A stretch of DNA of 61,272 nucleotides from Paracoccaceae bacterium (GCA_026707935.1 JAPOVX010000207.1:12274-73545), one strand, 5' to 3'. Positions 36,171-45,004 are shown, numbered from the stretch's first letter. Numbers and translations: made by a program. The notes: generated by a model not told the origin, from the letters alone.

Positions 36171-36671
36171 TCAGGTTCCCGGCGCCTTGCGTTCGGGCAA
36201 GGGCCCGATCTGGACGATATCGTACTTGTCCTCCAAGGCCTTCATCCTGGCGGGGTCTTCGAAATCGGCCTCGTTCATTTGGGCCAATTCCTCCAGGTAT
36301 TGATCGAAGCCGGCCGGTTGAAAGATCATCAACATCCGCGCTCCTGAATATCCTTCCGACATGACGCAGGCGTGCGGGATTCCCGGCGGTATGTGCAGGC
36401 AGACCCCGGGAACGGCAGTCACCCACTCGCCATCGACAAAGAAATCGAGCGACCCTTCGAGGATGTAGAAGGTCTCGGCGTGGTAGCGATGCATGTGAAG
36501 GCCCAACGCGAAATTGGCCTTCAGGTTGTCCTCCACCAGCGTGTACTGGCCGCCGGTGTCGGCGGCCGAGACTTTCACGAAGATATGGTCTGCCGACCAG
36601 TCATGGTCCTGGCCACCGCCGGGGGGCACGAACGCAAAGCGTTTGGGCATGGTCTCGGCGTTCTCAGACAT
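36171..36671 (-). CDS. Cupin-domain protein
   Basis: 166 residues with one complete cupin barrel: G-L-H-M-H-R-Y-H-A-E-T-F-Y-I-L-E-G (His, His, Glu ligands) near residues 57-72 and P-P-G-I-P-H-A near residue 95. Resembles quercetinase-like or sugar-binding small cupins; the reaction is unknown. It overlaps the upstream SDR gene by 8 bp and is 66 bp before the OsmC gene. Confidence 0.88.
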   Translation of the reverse strand: MSENAETMPKRFAFVPPGGGQDHDWSADHIFVKVSAADTGGQYTLVEDNLKANFALGLHMHRYHAETFYILEGSLDFFVDGEWVTAVPGVCLHIPPGIPHACVMSEGYSGARMLMIFQPAGFDQYLEELAQMNEADFEDPARMKALEDKYDIVQIGPLPERKAPGT

Positions 36672-37419
36672 TCACCTTTCCTCCGTCCACGTTCAGCGTC
36701 TGTCCGGTAACGAAATCGCTGTCGGATGTCGCAAGATACATGAGCGTCCCCAGCAGGTCTTCGGGCAGCATCTCGCGTTTGATCGAGCGCGTGGCGATCG
36801 TCGGTGCACGCGCCACGTCAAAGCCCGTGTTGGCCTTCACGCCTTCGCTTTCCGTAAGCCCGGGCGCAATGGCATTGACCTGGATGTTCTTGTCGCCCAA
36901 CTCGCGCGCGTGGCAGCGGGTCAAAGCGATGACCGCGCCTTTCGAGGCCGTATAGTGCGACAGCCCCGGGGGGCCGTAGTAAAACGTGCCCGACGCGATG
37001 TTGATGACCTTTCCGCCACCCGCCTGTATCATGGTCGGAACGATGGCGCGCATGACCTGATGCACGCCACGGGTATTGACCCGCATGATCAGATCGAACT
37101 CGTCGTCTTCGATCTGAAGGAAGGGCTTGGGTTTGATCGTGGCGAAGATCGAGGCATTGTTGACCATGATGTCGAGCCCGCCCAGGTCGATCCTGGCCGT
37201 TTCGACCATGGCTGCGAGATCGTCGTTTGATGTCACGTCGACCTTCATTCCCCGGGCTGCCCCGCCGGCGTCGGTGATGGCCTTCACCGCGTCCGCGGTA
37301 TCCTGAACATCCGTCACCAGGACCCTTGCCCCTTCGTCTGCCATTGCCTTGGCCATGAGTGCACCAATGCCTTGCGCGGCTCCGGTGATAACTGCTGTTT
37401 TTCCTTCCAGTCGGCCCAT
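36664..37419 (-). CDS. SDR-family NAD(P)-dependent alcohol dehydrogenase
   Basis: 251 residues, classical SDR. Cofactor motif T-G-A-A-Q-G-I-G at 12-19, N-N-A-S near 87, catalytic S143, Y156 and K160, and the C-terminal V-D-G-G-K. D37 after the second strand favours NAD over NADP. In the operon it stands between a LigF-like GST and a cupin, and could oxidise a secondary alcohol to the ketone a GST-type etherase needs. That role is inferred from analogy with the lignin beta-ether pathway. Confidence 0.92.
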   Translation of the reverse strand: MGRLEGKTAVITGAAQGIGALMAKAMADEGARVLVTDVQDTADAVKAITDAGGAARGMKVDVTSNDDLAAMVETARIDLGGLDIMVNNASIFATIKPKPFLQIEDDEFDLIMRVNTRGVHQVMRAIVPTMIQAGGGKVINIASGTFYYGPPGLSHYTASKGAVIALTRCHARELGDKNIQVNAIAPGLTESEGVKANTGFDVARAPTIATRSIKREMLPEDLLGTLMYLATSDSDFVTGQTLNVDGGKVNV

Positions 37420-37434
37420 GATCGCCTCCCTCTT

Positions 37435-38256
37435 TCAGATTTCGATTTCGAGTATTTTCGCGACCTCAGGCCAACTCTTGGTCCCGTTCTCGCGCAGATC
37501 GTCGGTCAGGTCATCAGGTACCCAGTCCAGGAAGCACCTTTTGAAGTTCGGCCGCGCCGCGATCCGTGCAAACCAATGCTCGACATTGGGCAGTCGCCCG
37601 CCTTCCCACATGCCGCGCATCGACATCATCGCAAGGCGATTGACATAGGGAGTCATGGCGATGTCGGCGACCGAAAACCTGTTACCGACCAGCCAGTCAT
37701 CCCCGCCGCTCAGCGCGTCCTCCATCTTGTGAAGATAGGTATCGTAGAGTTGGACCTTCTCGGCCGCACCTGGCGCCTCGAACCCATAGCGTACGAAGGC
37801 GTCTTTCCGGCTTTTCCAGTCCGAGGTCACCGAGATCCTTGGCGTCGAGGCAAGAAACTCCTTCACGCCCTCGGGACCGAGGTTCTTCAGGACAGTGTGC
37901 CGATGCGAACAGACAAAGGTGACCGCTCCGCAGGCGGGGTGCAGATCCTCGTCGACAGCCTTGGTCCAGTAGCGGACCTGAGCCCGCTCCCAGGGGTCGG
38001 TCGGATGAACGCTGGTCTCCGGCGCGATCTGGTCGAGATATTCGATGATGACGGTTGAATCCGGGATGACGAGATCGTCGTGAACAAGCGTTGGCACCAC
38101 GCCCTTGGGGTTGAGCTTCAGATATGCCGGGTCGAATTGTTCGCCCTTCAGGATATCGACATAGACGCCATCCCATTCCAGTTCCTTTTCATCCATCGCA
38201 AAACGCACCTTGGCGGCGCAAACCGACGAGCCGTGGTGGTAGAGCGTGAACGTCAT
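37435..38256 (-). CDS. Glutathione S-transferase, LigF (beta-etherase)-like
   Basis: 273 residues from ATG 38256, which overlaps the aldehyde dehydrogenase stop (ATGA at 38253). The thioredoxin-like N-domain reads T-F-T-L-Y-H-H-G-S-S-V-C-A-A-K-V-R, then L-N-P-K-G-V-V-P-T-L and D-S-T-V-I-I-E-Y-L, the glutathione site. The C-domain carries R-A-Q-V-R-Y-W-T-K-A-V-D-E and K-S-R-K-D-A-F-V-R-Y-G-F, a layout I recognise from the LigF beta-etherase group. Activity would be glutathione-dependent cleavage of an ether or similar bond. Similarity is judged by eye from memory, so the subgroup is tentative; GST fold itself is certain. Confidence 0.85.
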   Translation of the reverse strand: MTFTLYHHGSSVCAAKVRFAMDEKELEWDGVYVDILKGEQFDPAYLKLNPKGVVPTLVHDDLVIPDSTVIIEYLDQIAPETSVHPTDPWERAQVRYWTKAVDEDLHPACGAVTFVCSHRHTVLKNLGPEGVKEFLASTPRISVTSDWKSRKDAFVRYGFEAPGAAEKVQLYDTYLHKMEDALSGGDDWLVGNRFSVADIAMTPYVNRLAMMSMRGMWEGGRLPNVEHWFARIAARPNFKRCFLDWVPDDLTDDLRENGTKSWPEVAKILEIEI

Positions 38257-39692
38257 AACTGCACAGTAACCCATTTGAGCTCGGTCATCGCTTCCATGTC
38301 GGCATCGGTCCCTTCGCGGCCGACGCCGGATTCCCCGTTGCCGCCGAAAGGCACATGCGCTTCATCGTGAATGGTCGGACCGTTGATGTGGCACATGCCC
38401 GCACCGATATTCCGGGCGAAGTGAAATGCCTTGTCGATGTCCTTGGTGAAGATTGCCGACGACAGGCCGTATTCGGTGTCGTTTGCCTTTTGCAATCCTT
38501 CCTCATAGCTGTCGATCGGGTAGATCGATGTGACCGGGCCGAATGTTTCGGTCTTGCAAACGGTCATGTCCCCGGTGACCCCGGTCAGCAGGGTCGGCTG
38601 GCAGCGGTTGCCTTCCCATTCACCGCCGGCAACCACTGTCGCGCCCTTTGCGACGGCATCCTCGATGTGGCTCCTGATGCGGTTCCGTTGTCGCTCCGAA
38701 ATTGCGGGTGCGATGACCGTGGCGGGATCACGCAGATCACCCATGCCGATCTTCGAGACCAGCATTGCGAAGCGCTTGACGAATTCGTCGTAGAGCGGGC
38801 GTTCGACATAGAACCGGCTCGATGCGATGCAGGCCTGGCCCGCGAACATGAAGATGGACCGCGCGGCAAGAGGCATGACCTTGTCCAGGTCGGCGTCCGC
38901 CAGGATAACAGTTGGACTTTTCCCGCCGAGCTCCAGCGTATTGGGCGTTTTGTTCTTTGCGCAGATTTCGTTAATGTGCTGGCCGACGACGGTTGAACCC
39001 GTGAACGTGACGAAGTCAACGTCCTCGTGGCCGGTCAGGTCGTCGCCGATCTCATGGCCATAACCGGACACGACATTGTATGCACCTGGCGGGAACCCGG
39101 CTTCAGCCACGATTTCGGCGAATAGCACGCTCAGGTGCGGCGCCATTTCCGAGGGCAGATGGACAACCGTGTTTCCGACAGCCAGTGCATTCGCAACCAG
39201 CCGGGTGTTCTTGATGAGCGGAACGTTGAATGGCGTGATGACCGCAACCACCCCGAGCGGTTCACGGATTGACATCGAGAACTTGCCCGGTGCGTCCGAC
39301 GGGATCGTTTCGCCGCGCACGTTGCGGCACATGCCGGCGGCGGCCCGTACCATGGTCAGGCCCTTGTTGAATTCGAACAGGGCCTTCTGGATCGGTGAAC
39401 CGATTTCGTCAATCAGGCAGTCGATCAGTTCGGACTTTCGTTCCTCCATGATCTCGGCAATTCTGAGCAGCCAGCGCTCGCGCTCAGCAGGCAGCGTTTG
39501 CTTGTATTCGGGAAAGGCCGATTTCGCCGCGGCAACGGCCTTGCGCATGTCCGCATCGGTGCCCTTCGCCGCATGGGCATAAAGGCTGTCGTCCAGTGGA
39601 TTCAGGACCGCGAACGTCGCACCGTCTTCCGCGCCAACCCAGTCCCCCCCAATGAAGTGCCGTAGCGTTCTCAGTTCTGTCTTGGTGTCCAT
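38253..39692 (-). CDS. Aldehyde dehydrogenase, vanillin/benzaldehyde-dehydrogenase-like
   Basis: 479 residues with the ALDH essentials: N155, E254 in L-E-L-G-G-K and C288 in A-G-Q-A-C-I. An oddity is V-V-H-L-P-S-E around 176-182, where nearly all ALDHs have K-P-S-E; the lysine that holds the cofactor ribose is replaced by leucine. Oxidises an aldehyde to its acid with NAD(P). Placed between the TRAP permease (19 bp gap) and a GST, it probably acts on a product of the imported compound. The Leu change may alter NAD/NADP use. Confidence 0.9.
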   Translation of the reverse strand: MDTKTELRTLRHFIGGDWVGAEDGATFAVLNPLDDSLYAHAAKGTDADMRKAVAAAKSAFPEYKQTLPAERERWLLRIAEIMEERKSELIDCLIDEIGSPIQKALFEFNKGLTMVRAAAGMCRNVRGETIPSDAPGKFSMSIREPLGVVAVITPFNVPLIKNTRLVANALAVGNTVVHLPSEMAPHLSVLFAEIVAEAGFPPGAYNVVSGYGHEIGDDLTGHEDVDFVTFTGSTVVGQHINEICAKNKTPNTLELGGKSPTVILADADLDKVMPLAARSIFMFAGQACIASSRFYVERPLYDEFVKRFAMLVSKIGMGDLRDPATVIAPAISERQRNRIRSHIEDAVAKGATVVAGGEWEGNRCQPTLLTGVTGDMTVCKTETFGPVTSIYPIDSYEEGLQKANDTEYGLSSAIFTKDIDKAFHFARNIGAGMCHINGPTIHDEAHVPFGGNGESGVGREGTDADMEAMTELKWVTVQL

Positions 39693-39711
39693 TTGACGAC
39701 TCCTGTTGCCG

Positions 39712-41073
39712 CTATCCGCCGACGATCGTCTGCGCCAGGAATAGCGCGATCTGCGGAAAGAGGATGAGAAGGGCGATCATCCCGGCCATGGCGAACCAGA
39801 ATGGCCAGATGCCGCGGAAAATCTGGCCCATCGGGACCTCGGGCGCGATGGATTTCACGATGAAGACATTGATGCCGACCGGTGGGCTGATCATGCCCAT
39901 TTCCAGCACGATCACCACGATGATGCCGAACCAGATCAGGTCCCAGTTGAGATCGATGGCGATGGGTATCACGACCGGAATTGTAAGGACGAGCATCGCC
40001 ATGGATTCCAGGAACATGCCGAGGATCATGTAGGCGAGGATGATGACGAGCAGCACGCCGACATCGCCGATCGGGAGCGACGTCAGAATTGTCACCAACT
40101 GGGCTGGCAATTCTGTCAGCGACATGAACGGGATGAAGACAAAGGCCCCGATAATGATGAGAAAGACGGTCGCCGTGGCGTTCATGGTCTGCAGGATAAC
40201 GGTGCGCAGCGCTTCCAGTGATACGGACCGGCGCCAGGCTGCAACGACAAATGTCAGGAAAGCACCGACCGAAGATGCCTCGACCGGGGTGAAGAACCCG
40301 GTATACATGCCCCCGATCGTCACCAGAACGACACCCAGGATGGGGACGGCGCGCCAGAGCGCGGTCAATCGATCCGCGCGTCCGGAACGGTCTCCGCGCG
40401 GACCCGCCTCCGGATTGCGTGCGACGACAAGGTAGATCGCTCCGATAAAGAGGAGCGTCAGAATGACGCCCGGAAAGACCCCTGCCATGAAGAGCCGCCC
40501 GATCGACTGCTCGGTCAGCACCGCATAGATGATCATGCCGCCAGAAGGCGGGATCAGGAAACCGAAGGTGCCGCCGGCCGCGACGGAACCGGTGGCCAGG
40601 CTGTCGGAATACTTGTAGCGTTTCATTTCCGGCAATGCGACGCGGCCCATGGTGACCGCGGAAGCGAGCGAAGAGCCGGAAAGCGCCGCGAAGCCCGCGC
40701 AGGCCGCGATGGTGGCCGAAGCAAGCCCGCCGCGCAGATGTCCCATCCAGCGATAGGCGGCGGCGAAGAGGTCGTTCGACATCTTCGAAACTCCGGCCAG
40801 GTTGCCCATCAGCACGAACATCGGGATGACGAGCAAATTGAAGTTCGAGGCGGCCTCGAACGTCTCGCCAGCGAGATTCGAATAGGCGATCTTCCAGCCC
40901 CGCGCCCAGGCCTGGTCCGAAGCCATGCCGACGTTGATGAACTTGTTGGCGTTGGCAATGACCGTACCGATGAAGCCCACACCCAGCATCGACAGCGCGA
41001 CCGGCATGCGCAGGGCCAGCAGGATGAACAGCGCAAGCAGCCCCAGGATACCGAGAACCGTCATGCTGATCAT
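39712..41073 (-). CDS. TRAP transporter large permease DctM
   Basis: 453 residues, about 12-13 transmembrane helices over the whole length. Conserved DctM stretches are present: the first helix with R-M-P-V-A-L-S-M-L-G, A-A-L-S-G-S-S-L-A-S-A near residue 125, and M-G-M-I-S-P-P-V-G-I-N near residue 400. Forms the Na+-coupled import channel with DctQ and the DctP-type binding protein. Its start overlaps the DctQ stop (ATGA 41070-41073). Confidence 0.95.
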   Translation of the reverse strand: MISMTVLGILGLLALFILLALRMPVALSMLGVGFIGTVIANANKFINVGMASDQAWARGWKIAYSNLAGETFEAASNFNLLVIPMFVLMGNLAGVSKMSNDLFAAAYRWMGHLRGGLASATIAACAGFAALSGSSLASAVTMGRVALPEMKRYKYSDSLATGSVAAGGTFGFLIPPSGGMIIYAVLTEQSIGRLFMAGVFPGVILTLLFIGAIYLVVARNPEAGPRGDRSGRADRLTALWRAVPILGVVLVTIGGMYTGFFTPVEASSVGAFLTFVVAAWRRSVSLEALRTVILQTMNATATVFLIIIGAFVFIPFMSLTELPAQLVTILTSLPIGDVGVLLVIILAYMILGMFLESMAMLVLTIPVVIPIAIDLNWDLIWFGIIVVIVLEMGMISPPVGINVFIVKSIAPEVPMGQIFRGIWPFWFAMAGMIALLILFPQIALFLAQTIVGG

Positions 41074-41630
41074 GACGGTTCACGCCCGATCCTGAGCGAC
41101 ACGACCTTGTCCGAGCGCAGGAGTTGCCAGATATCGAGTACCAGAACCACGGAATATACTGCCGTCGAAATCGCGAGCATGTAGTAGAACGGTTCGAACG
41201 AAATCAGCAATTGCTGCGTGGTTTCGCCGAAACGCACCGCGCTCTGGCCCGAGTGCCAAAGGCGCCACGCCATGACGACAAGTAGCGCCGCGCCAAGCAG
41301 CTTGACGAAGATCATCGACCACTTTGCGAATCCCGCCGACATACGCGATTCCAGGACCTCGATTTCGATATGCGCGCCAGACCGTGCCCCAAGCGGGATA
41401 GATAGGGCGACGATCACGACGAGTGCCAGGACCAGCAGGTCCTCCGCACCGACGATGGGGGAGTTCAGCGCCTTGCGCATGACCAGCACGTTCCACGCCG
41501 AAAATCCCGTCATGAAGACCAGCGCCGCTCCTCCAAAAATCAGGCAAATCCAGGCCAGAGGAACATCGAGCCAACTGAGCGCGGGCGGCGGCCGGCCCGG
41601 GGACTTGTCGCTGTTCGGTTCGTTTGACAT
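41070..41630 (-). CDS. TRAP transporter small permease DctQ
   Basis: 186 residues with four hydrophobic helices (about 25-45, 60-80, 100-120, 145-165) and the P-L-G-A-R-S-G-A-H-I-E-I-E pattern of DctQ subunits. Inner-membrane partner of the DctM gene, to which it is translationally coupled. ATG 41630 starts the recognisable domain; upstream residues in frame are dissimilar. It follows the first GST gene by 26 bp. Confidence 0.92.
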   Translation of the reverse strand: MSNEPNSDKSPGRPPPALSWLDVPLAWICLIFGGAALVFMTGFSAWNVLVMRKALNSPIVGAEDLLVLALVVIVALSIPLGARSGAHIEIEVLESRMSAGFAKWSMIFVKLLGAALLVVMAWRLWHSGQSAVRFGETTQQLLISFEPFYYMLAISTAVYSVVLVLDIWQLLRSDKVVSLRIGREPS

Positions 41631-41656
41631 CCGACTTTTTCTTTGCAACCGGCAGC

Positions 41657-42421
41657 TCAGACTTTCGAAAAATCCGGGCACCACTTGAGGATGCCTTCCT
41701 GGTAACTCTCCTTGTCCCTGAGAGCTGCGGCCCAACGTGAAATATTCGCATAGCGCTCGAACGGGTAACCACAGCCGATGAGCACGAAGTGCAGCGGTAT
41801 CCAGGAAATGTCAGCCAGGGTGAATTGATCGCCCATGATCCAGTCCCGGCACTCGAGCGCGTTTTCGAGTTTGGCGAAACACTCGTCAAGAATCCCCTCC
41901 GCCCTGGCGATGTCGTCCTCGCCAAAGGCACTGCTGCCGGCATGTTTCGCGTGGAACTTTTTCAGTTCTTCATTCTTCTGTAGCTCGTCGTATTTTTGCT
42001 GTTCCTCGGCGGTCTTCTTCACCTTCTTCTGTATCATGGTCGCGTAGACATACGGCTTGACTGCCGGCACATGGATCGATGCGGCAAGACGAAGCCATTC
42101 AAGCATCTCGTCTTCGTCGTCCACCGCACGCAGCGAGGGTTCCGGGTACGTCATGTCGAGATAGTCGATGATATCGTTTGACTCGATATGGACCACGCCA
42201 TCGTCGATCAACGTCGGCACCAGACCGTTCGGGTTGATGCCGAAATACTCGTCCGAAATGTTTTCCTTCTTCTTCAGGTCGAGGTGATGACTGGTCCAGG
42301 GAAGCCTCTTTTCAATCAACGTCATGCGAACGCGCATCGAACAGTTCGAGATGTGACCGTGGTAAAGGTGAATTCCCTCGAGCGTTTCCACGGATCTGTT
42401 GGTTGGGACGATAATTGCCAT
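41657..42421 (-). CDS. Glutathione S-transferase family protein
   Basis: 254 residues. N-domain: I-H-L-Y-H-G-H-I-S-N-C-S-M-R-V-R near residue 17, then N-P-N-G-L-V-P-T-L-I-D-D and I-E-S-N-D-I-I-D-Y-L for glutathione binding. The helical C-domain has an unusual lysine/glutamate-rich insert (about 130-160) and ends with W-I-M-G-D-Q-F-T-L-A-D-I-S, the GST signature. It does not match a characterised class by eye. It sits between the TRAP binding protein and permease genes of one operon, an odd place that ties it to the imported substrate. Confidence 0.9.
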   Translation of the reverse strand: MAIIVPTNRSVETLEGIHLYHGHISNCSMRVRMTLIEKRLPWTSHHLDLKKKENISDEYFGINPNGLVPTLIDDGVVHIESNDIIDYLDMTYPEPSLRAVDDEDEMLEWLRLAASIHVPAVKPYVYATMIQKKVKKTAEEQQKYDELQKNEELKKFHAKHAGSSAFGEDDIARAEGILDECFAKLENALECRDWIMGDQFTLADISWIPLHFVLIGCGYPFERYANISRWAAALRDKESYQEGILKWCPDFSKV

Positions 42422-42463
42422 GGGAGGGTCCTCCGTTGGTCATGCGTGACCGGTCCTGACGGT

Positions 42464-42523
42464 GACTGCGCCCCAGGGCTAGCGCTGGGCTCCGGGCCCT
42501 TGCTGATCGCCCGGGGCGCAGTC
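42464..42523 (-). promoter_or_regulatory. Long inverted repeat after the TRAP binding protein gene
   Basis: A perfect 11-bp inverted repeat, GACTGCGCCCC at 42464-42474 and GGGGCGCAGTC at 42513-42523, encloses a second near-palindrome CCCAGGGCTAGCGCTGGG. It lies 14 bp after the binding-protein stop and before the GST gene, within the operon. No U-run follows, so it is more likely an RNA-stability or processing element than a full terminator. It would allow more binding protein than permease. Confidence 0.7.
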
Positions 42524-42537
42524 GATTTGTCTGCGGG

Positions 42538-43545
42538 TTAACGATTGAGCGCCGCGTAGATCTCCCGGGCGTTCGCGATCCCTCTGCTTTCGTAGTCCGC
42601 GAATATTGCCTCCAGGCCCTCTGCGACGGCGGCGTCCATTCTGGCGCGCTCTTCGTCCGACACGACGATCCACTCGTAGCCCTTTTCCGCTTCCGCGATC
42701 ATCTTTTTCGAGCGCTCATCTGCGCCGTCGAAGGACTCCGCAAGCTTGAGCGACATGGGCAGTCCGGCAAGTTCGTCGATAATCGCACGATGTTCGTCCG
42801 AAAGGCTCATGTACCTCTCCTTGTTCATGACCGCGAAGGTGACGGCAAAACTGACGGGCACGTTTTCAACCACGTGGCTGGCCACGTCCCAGAAATTCCA
42901 TGGCGGTGTCAGGTTGTTGTAGGAAGCCGTCGTCACGTCAATCGTGCCGGTGCTGAGACCTGTGTACATCTCGGTGACGGGCATCTGTACGGGCACGGCT
43001 CCGAGCGCTTCGACGATGGGTGTCGTCATGGCCGCAAAAGGCACGAGCTTGGCGCCTTTCAACCCCTCCAGGGTCGAAACGTCGCGTGTGCCGACAAACA
43101 GGCTGCCGGCGACGGTACCCACGGCGAGAACCTTGACTTCGGTAAATTCGTCGGCGAAGTACTCGTCGAAGATCGCCCAGATGCGCCGCGTGGAATCATC
43201 AGCGTTTTCCGCGGCGCCCGGCAGGATCGCCAGCATCGACTTAGGAAAGAGGGCGGGAGTATAGGCGGTCACGCCAAACGTGATGTCTCCCACGCCTTCA
43301 ACCGCGCGCTTGTACTGCTGGACAGGCCCGGCGCCGAGTTGGCCCGCAGGGTAAAGTTTCATGGTCAAGGTTCCGCCGGACCGCCTTTCGATCTCTTCAC
43401 CGAACCACTTGAACATTATCTGGTTGGTGTGATGCTGCGGCGGCACGAAGGTCGCGACGCTCAGTTCTTCGCCGGCCGCTGATTGCGCGGTCAATCCGAG
43501 CGTGGACGCAAGCGCCACGACCAGGCCTAGACGGGTGATTGTCAT
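42538..43545 (-). CDS. TRAP transporter substrate-binding protein, DctP type
   Basis: 335 residues with a Sec signal peptide (about 1-24, T-A-Q-S-A-A-G). The mature protein has the DctP fold with A-S-Y-N-N-L-T-P-P-W-N-F-W and Y-T-G-L-S-T-G-T-I-D, and the arginine-containing F-V-G-T-R-D region. It delivers the substrate in the periplasm to DctQM. First gene of the nine-gene operon, divergent from the GntR regulator, with three palindromic operators in the shared promoter region. Confidence 0.94.
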   Translation of the reverse strand: MTITRLGLVVALASTLGLTAQSAAGEELSVATFVPPQHHTNQIMFKWFGEEIERRSGGTLTMKLYPAGQLGAGPVQQYKRAVEGVGDITFGVTAYTPALFPKSMLAILPGAAENADDSTRRIWAIFDEYFADEFTEVKVLAVGTVAGSLFVGTRDVSTLEGLKGAKLVPFAAMTTPIVEALGAVPVQMPVTEMYTGLSTGTIDVTTASYNNLTPPWNFWDVASHVVENVPVSFAVTFAVMNKERYMSLSDEHRAIIDELAGLPMSLKLAESFDGADERSKKMIAEAEKGYEWIVVSDEERARMDAAVAEGLEAIFADYESRGIANAREIYAALNR

Positions 43546-43585
43546 GTTTTTTCTCCTTCAAGGTTCGTTCATGTGGCGGCAACGA

Positions 43586-43599
43586 TTTAGGATCCCAAA
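43586..43599. promoter_or_regulatory. Operator-like palindrome 1 (dctP side)
   Basis: TTTAGGATCCCAAA, 12 of 14 bases self-complementary (one mismatched pair), centre 43592.5. About 40 bp upstream of the TRAP binding protein ATG. One of seven GGATCC-centred palindromes before this regulon; probable GntR site. Confidence 0.65.
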
Positions 43600-43657
43600 C
43601 TGGATCGCCGCGGCGCTGGATTGGTTGCTTGTGGTTGATTCTCGCCAATATTCGTCT

Positions 43658-43673
43658 AAATGGGATCCCATTT
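43658..43673. promoter_or_regulatory. Operator-like palindrome 2, perfect 16-mer
   Basis: AAATGGGATCCCATTT, perfect dyad, centre 43665.5, in the middle of the dctP/gntR divergent region. 73 bp from palindrome 1 and exactly 63 bp from palindrome 3. Confidence 0.8.
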
Positions 43674-43723
43674 CAAGCAAAAGTGTCGGCTTTTGACCAA
43701 GTATTAGCCGCGCACCTTGACTT

Positions 43724-43733
43724 TGGGATCCCA
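43724..43733. promoter_or_regulatory. Operator-like palindrome 3 (gntR side)
   Basis: TGGGATCCCA core, perfect 10-mer, centre 43728.5, ending 18 bp before the regulator ATG. Its place suggests autorepression. Confidence 0.75.
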
Positions 43734-43751
43734 TTTGGTGACAATGAACAC

Positions 43752-44543
43752 ATGGAATCCATCGACACCGAACTTGCGGCGCGAATCCGGCAGGACATAA
43801 TCCTGGGTGCCTACGAAGGAGGCGAGCGTCTCTCGGAGGCGCAGCTCTGCGAGACTCACAATGTTTCACGCACACCTGTCCGGCTGGCCCTGCGCCTGCT
43901 TGAGCGCGAGGGGGTCATTCGCCGCGGAGAAGGCCGCGGATACCTGGTACAAAGTCCGACCGTGGATGACATCCTCCAGGCTGTCGAGGTTCGCGGCCAT
44001 CTTGAAAGCCTTGCGGCGCGGCTGATGGCACAGAACCCGGACCGCTCCAGACACTTGCCCGATATGGCCCGCGCCATCGAAACGATTGAGGATTCGATCA
44101 GGAAACTCGAGCATCTTGGCGAGCTTGACGATGCAGTGATCTGGCAGGCGCAGGGAGCGAACAAGGTGTTCCATTCCGCGATCCTTACGGCGTGCGGAAA
44201 CGAATACGTCGGCTACACCTGCAAACAGATCAGCCACTTGCCCATGCTGGCGGTCGGATCGATGGTCTTCGACCGGTCAGTTGGCGACACGCCTGATCAA
44301 CTGGAACGGGGCCTGTTCCGGCTGCGCCTGGGCAATGCCCAGCACCAGGTGATCCACGAGGCAATCGAGAAAGGCGATCCTGTCCGTGCCGAAGGCATGA
44401 TGCGCGAGCACTCGCACACAATGATTGAATACATACAGACTTTCGAAAAGCGGGACGATAACCTGACCGTCGCCGATCTTGTCGCATACTCGGGCACCGA
44501 CCCTGCTCCCTCGGCCTTTATGGAGAACCACGCGCCCGAGTGA
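43752..44543 (+). CDS. GntR-family transcriptional regulator with FCD domain
   Basis: 263 residues from ATG 43752. An N-terminal winged helix (about 1-68: I-I-L-G-A-Y-E-G-G-E-R-L-S-E-A, then V-S-R-T-P-V-R-L-A-L-R-L-L) is followed by an all-helical FCD effector domain (about 80-230) with typical His/Asp metal or acid ligands such as H-S-A-I-L-T and H-Q-V-I-H-E-A. Such proteins usually repress transport and catabolic genes until the substrate or an intermediate binds. Palindromic sites flank it and recur before two other transcription units here, so I infer that it is their common regulator. It is divergent from the TRAP binding protein gene. Confidence 0.92.
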   Translation: MESIDTELAARIRQDIILGAYEGGERLSEAQLCETHNVSRTPVRLALRLLEREGVIRRGEGRGYLVQSPTVDDILQAVEVRGHLESLAARLMAQNPDRSRHLPDMARAIETIEDSIRKLEHLGELDDAVIWQAQGANKVFHSAILTACGNEYVGYTCKQISHLPMLAVGSMVFDRSVGDTPDQLERGLFRLRLGNAQHQVIHEAIEKGDPVRAEGMMREHSHTMIEYIQTFEKRDDNLTVADLVAYSGTDPAPSAFMENHAPE

Positions 44544-44941
44544 TTCACGCCCTTGGTTCCTGTCAATGGCTTGGCGAACAGAGGCGAGAGACTGCCCGGC
44601 ATCGTTGGGGGCTTCAGAACGAATTTGCAGTCGAATTCACGGGGCCGGAGAACTTGCAAAATGGCTGCCAGACTTGGCCATCTGCCGCGTTTGTTCGGGA
44701 AGCAATGTGGCGATTTCGGGAAACGTGGAGCAACAGCATCGAACCCGACAGCAAAGCGATAGAATACCGTGCAAAGCCCGGGAACATCTTGGACGAATTC
44801 ACGTCATTGATAACCGCTTTGCCGGCAAACACGTTCACTTGCTCAATCGCCGCGAAGAAATCCGCAACCAGCAGACGAAATCCCGGTGCACAGGATGGGC
44901 TGCAGCCACATGTCGCATTTTCCTGGTCCGATTGCGGAATA

Positions 44942-44951
44942 TAGGATCCCA
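44942..44951. promoter_or_regulatory. Operator-like palindrome 4
   Basis: TAGGATCCCA within aatataggatcccaaat, centre 44946.5. One mismatch from the TGGGATCCCA core, the same T-A-GGATCCCA variant as palindrome 1. Confidence 0.65.
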
Positions 44952-45004
44952 AATAAGGCAATTTTCGCAAATATTTTTCGAGAAATTAGGATTCTTCTTG
45001 ACTT

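Noticed and set aside
39671-41083. 470-residue frame overlapping the DctM gene on the same strand
   Set aside because: Frame-shifted shadow with very high Arg, His and Gly; the other frame gives a clear membrane protein.
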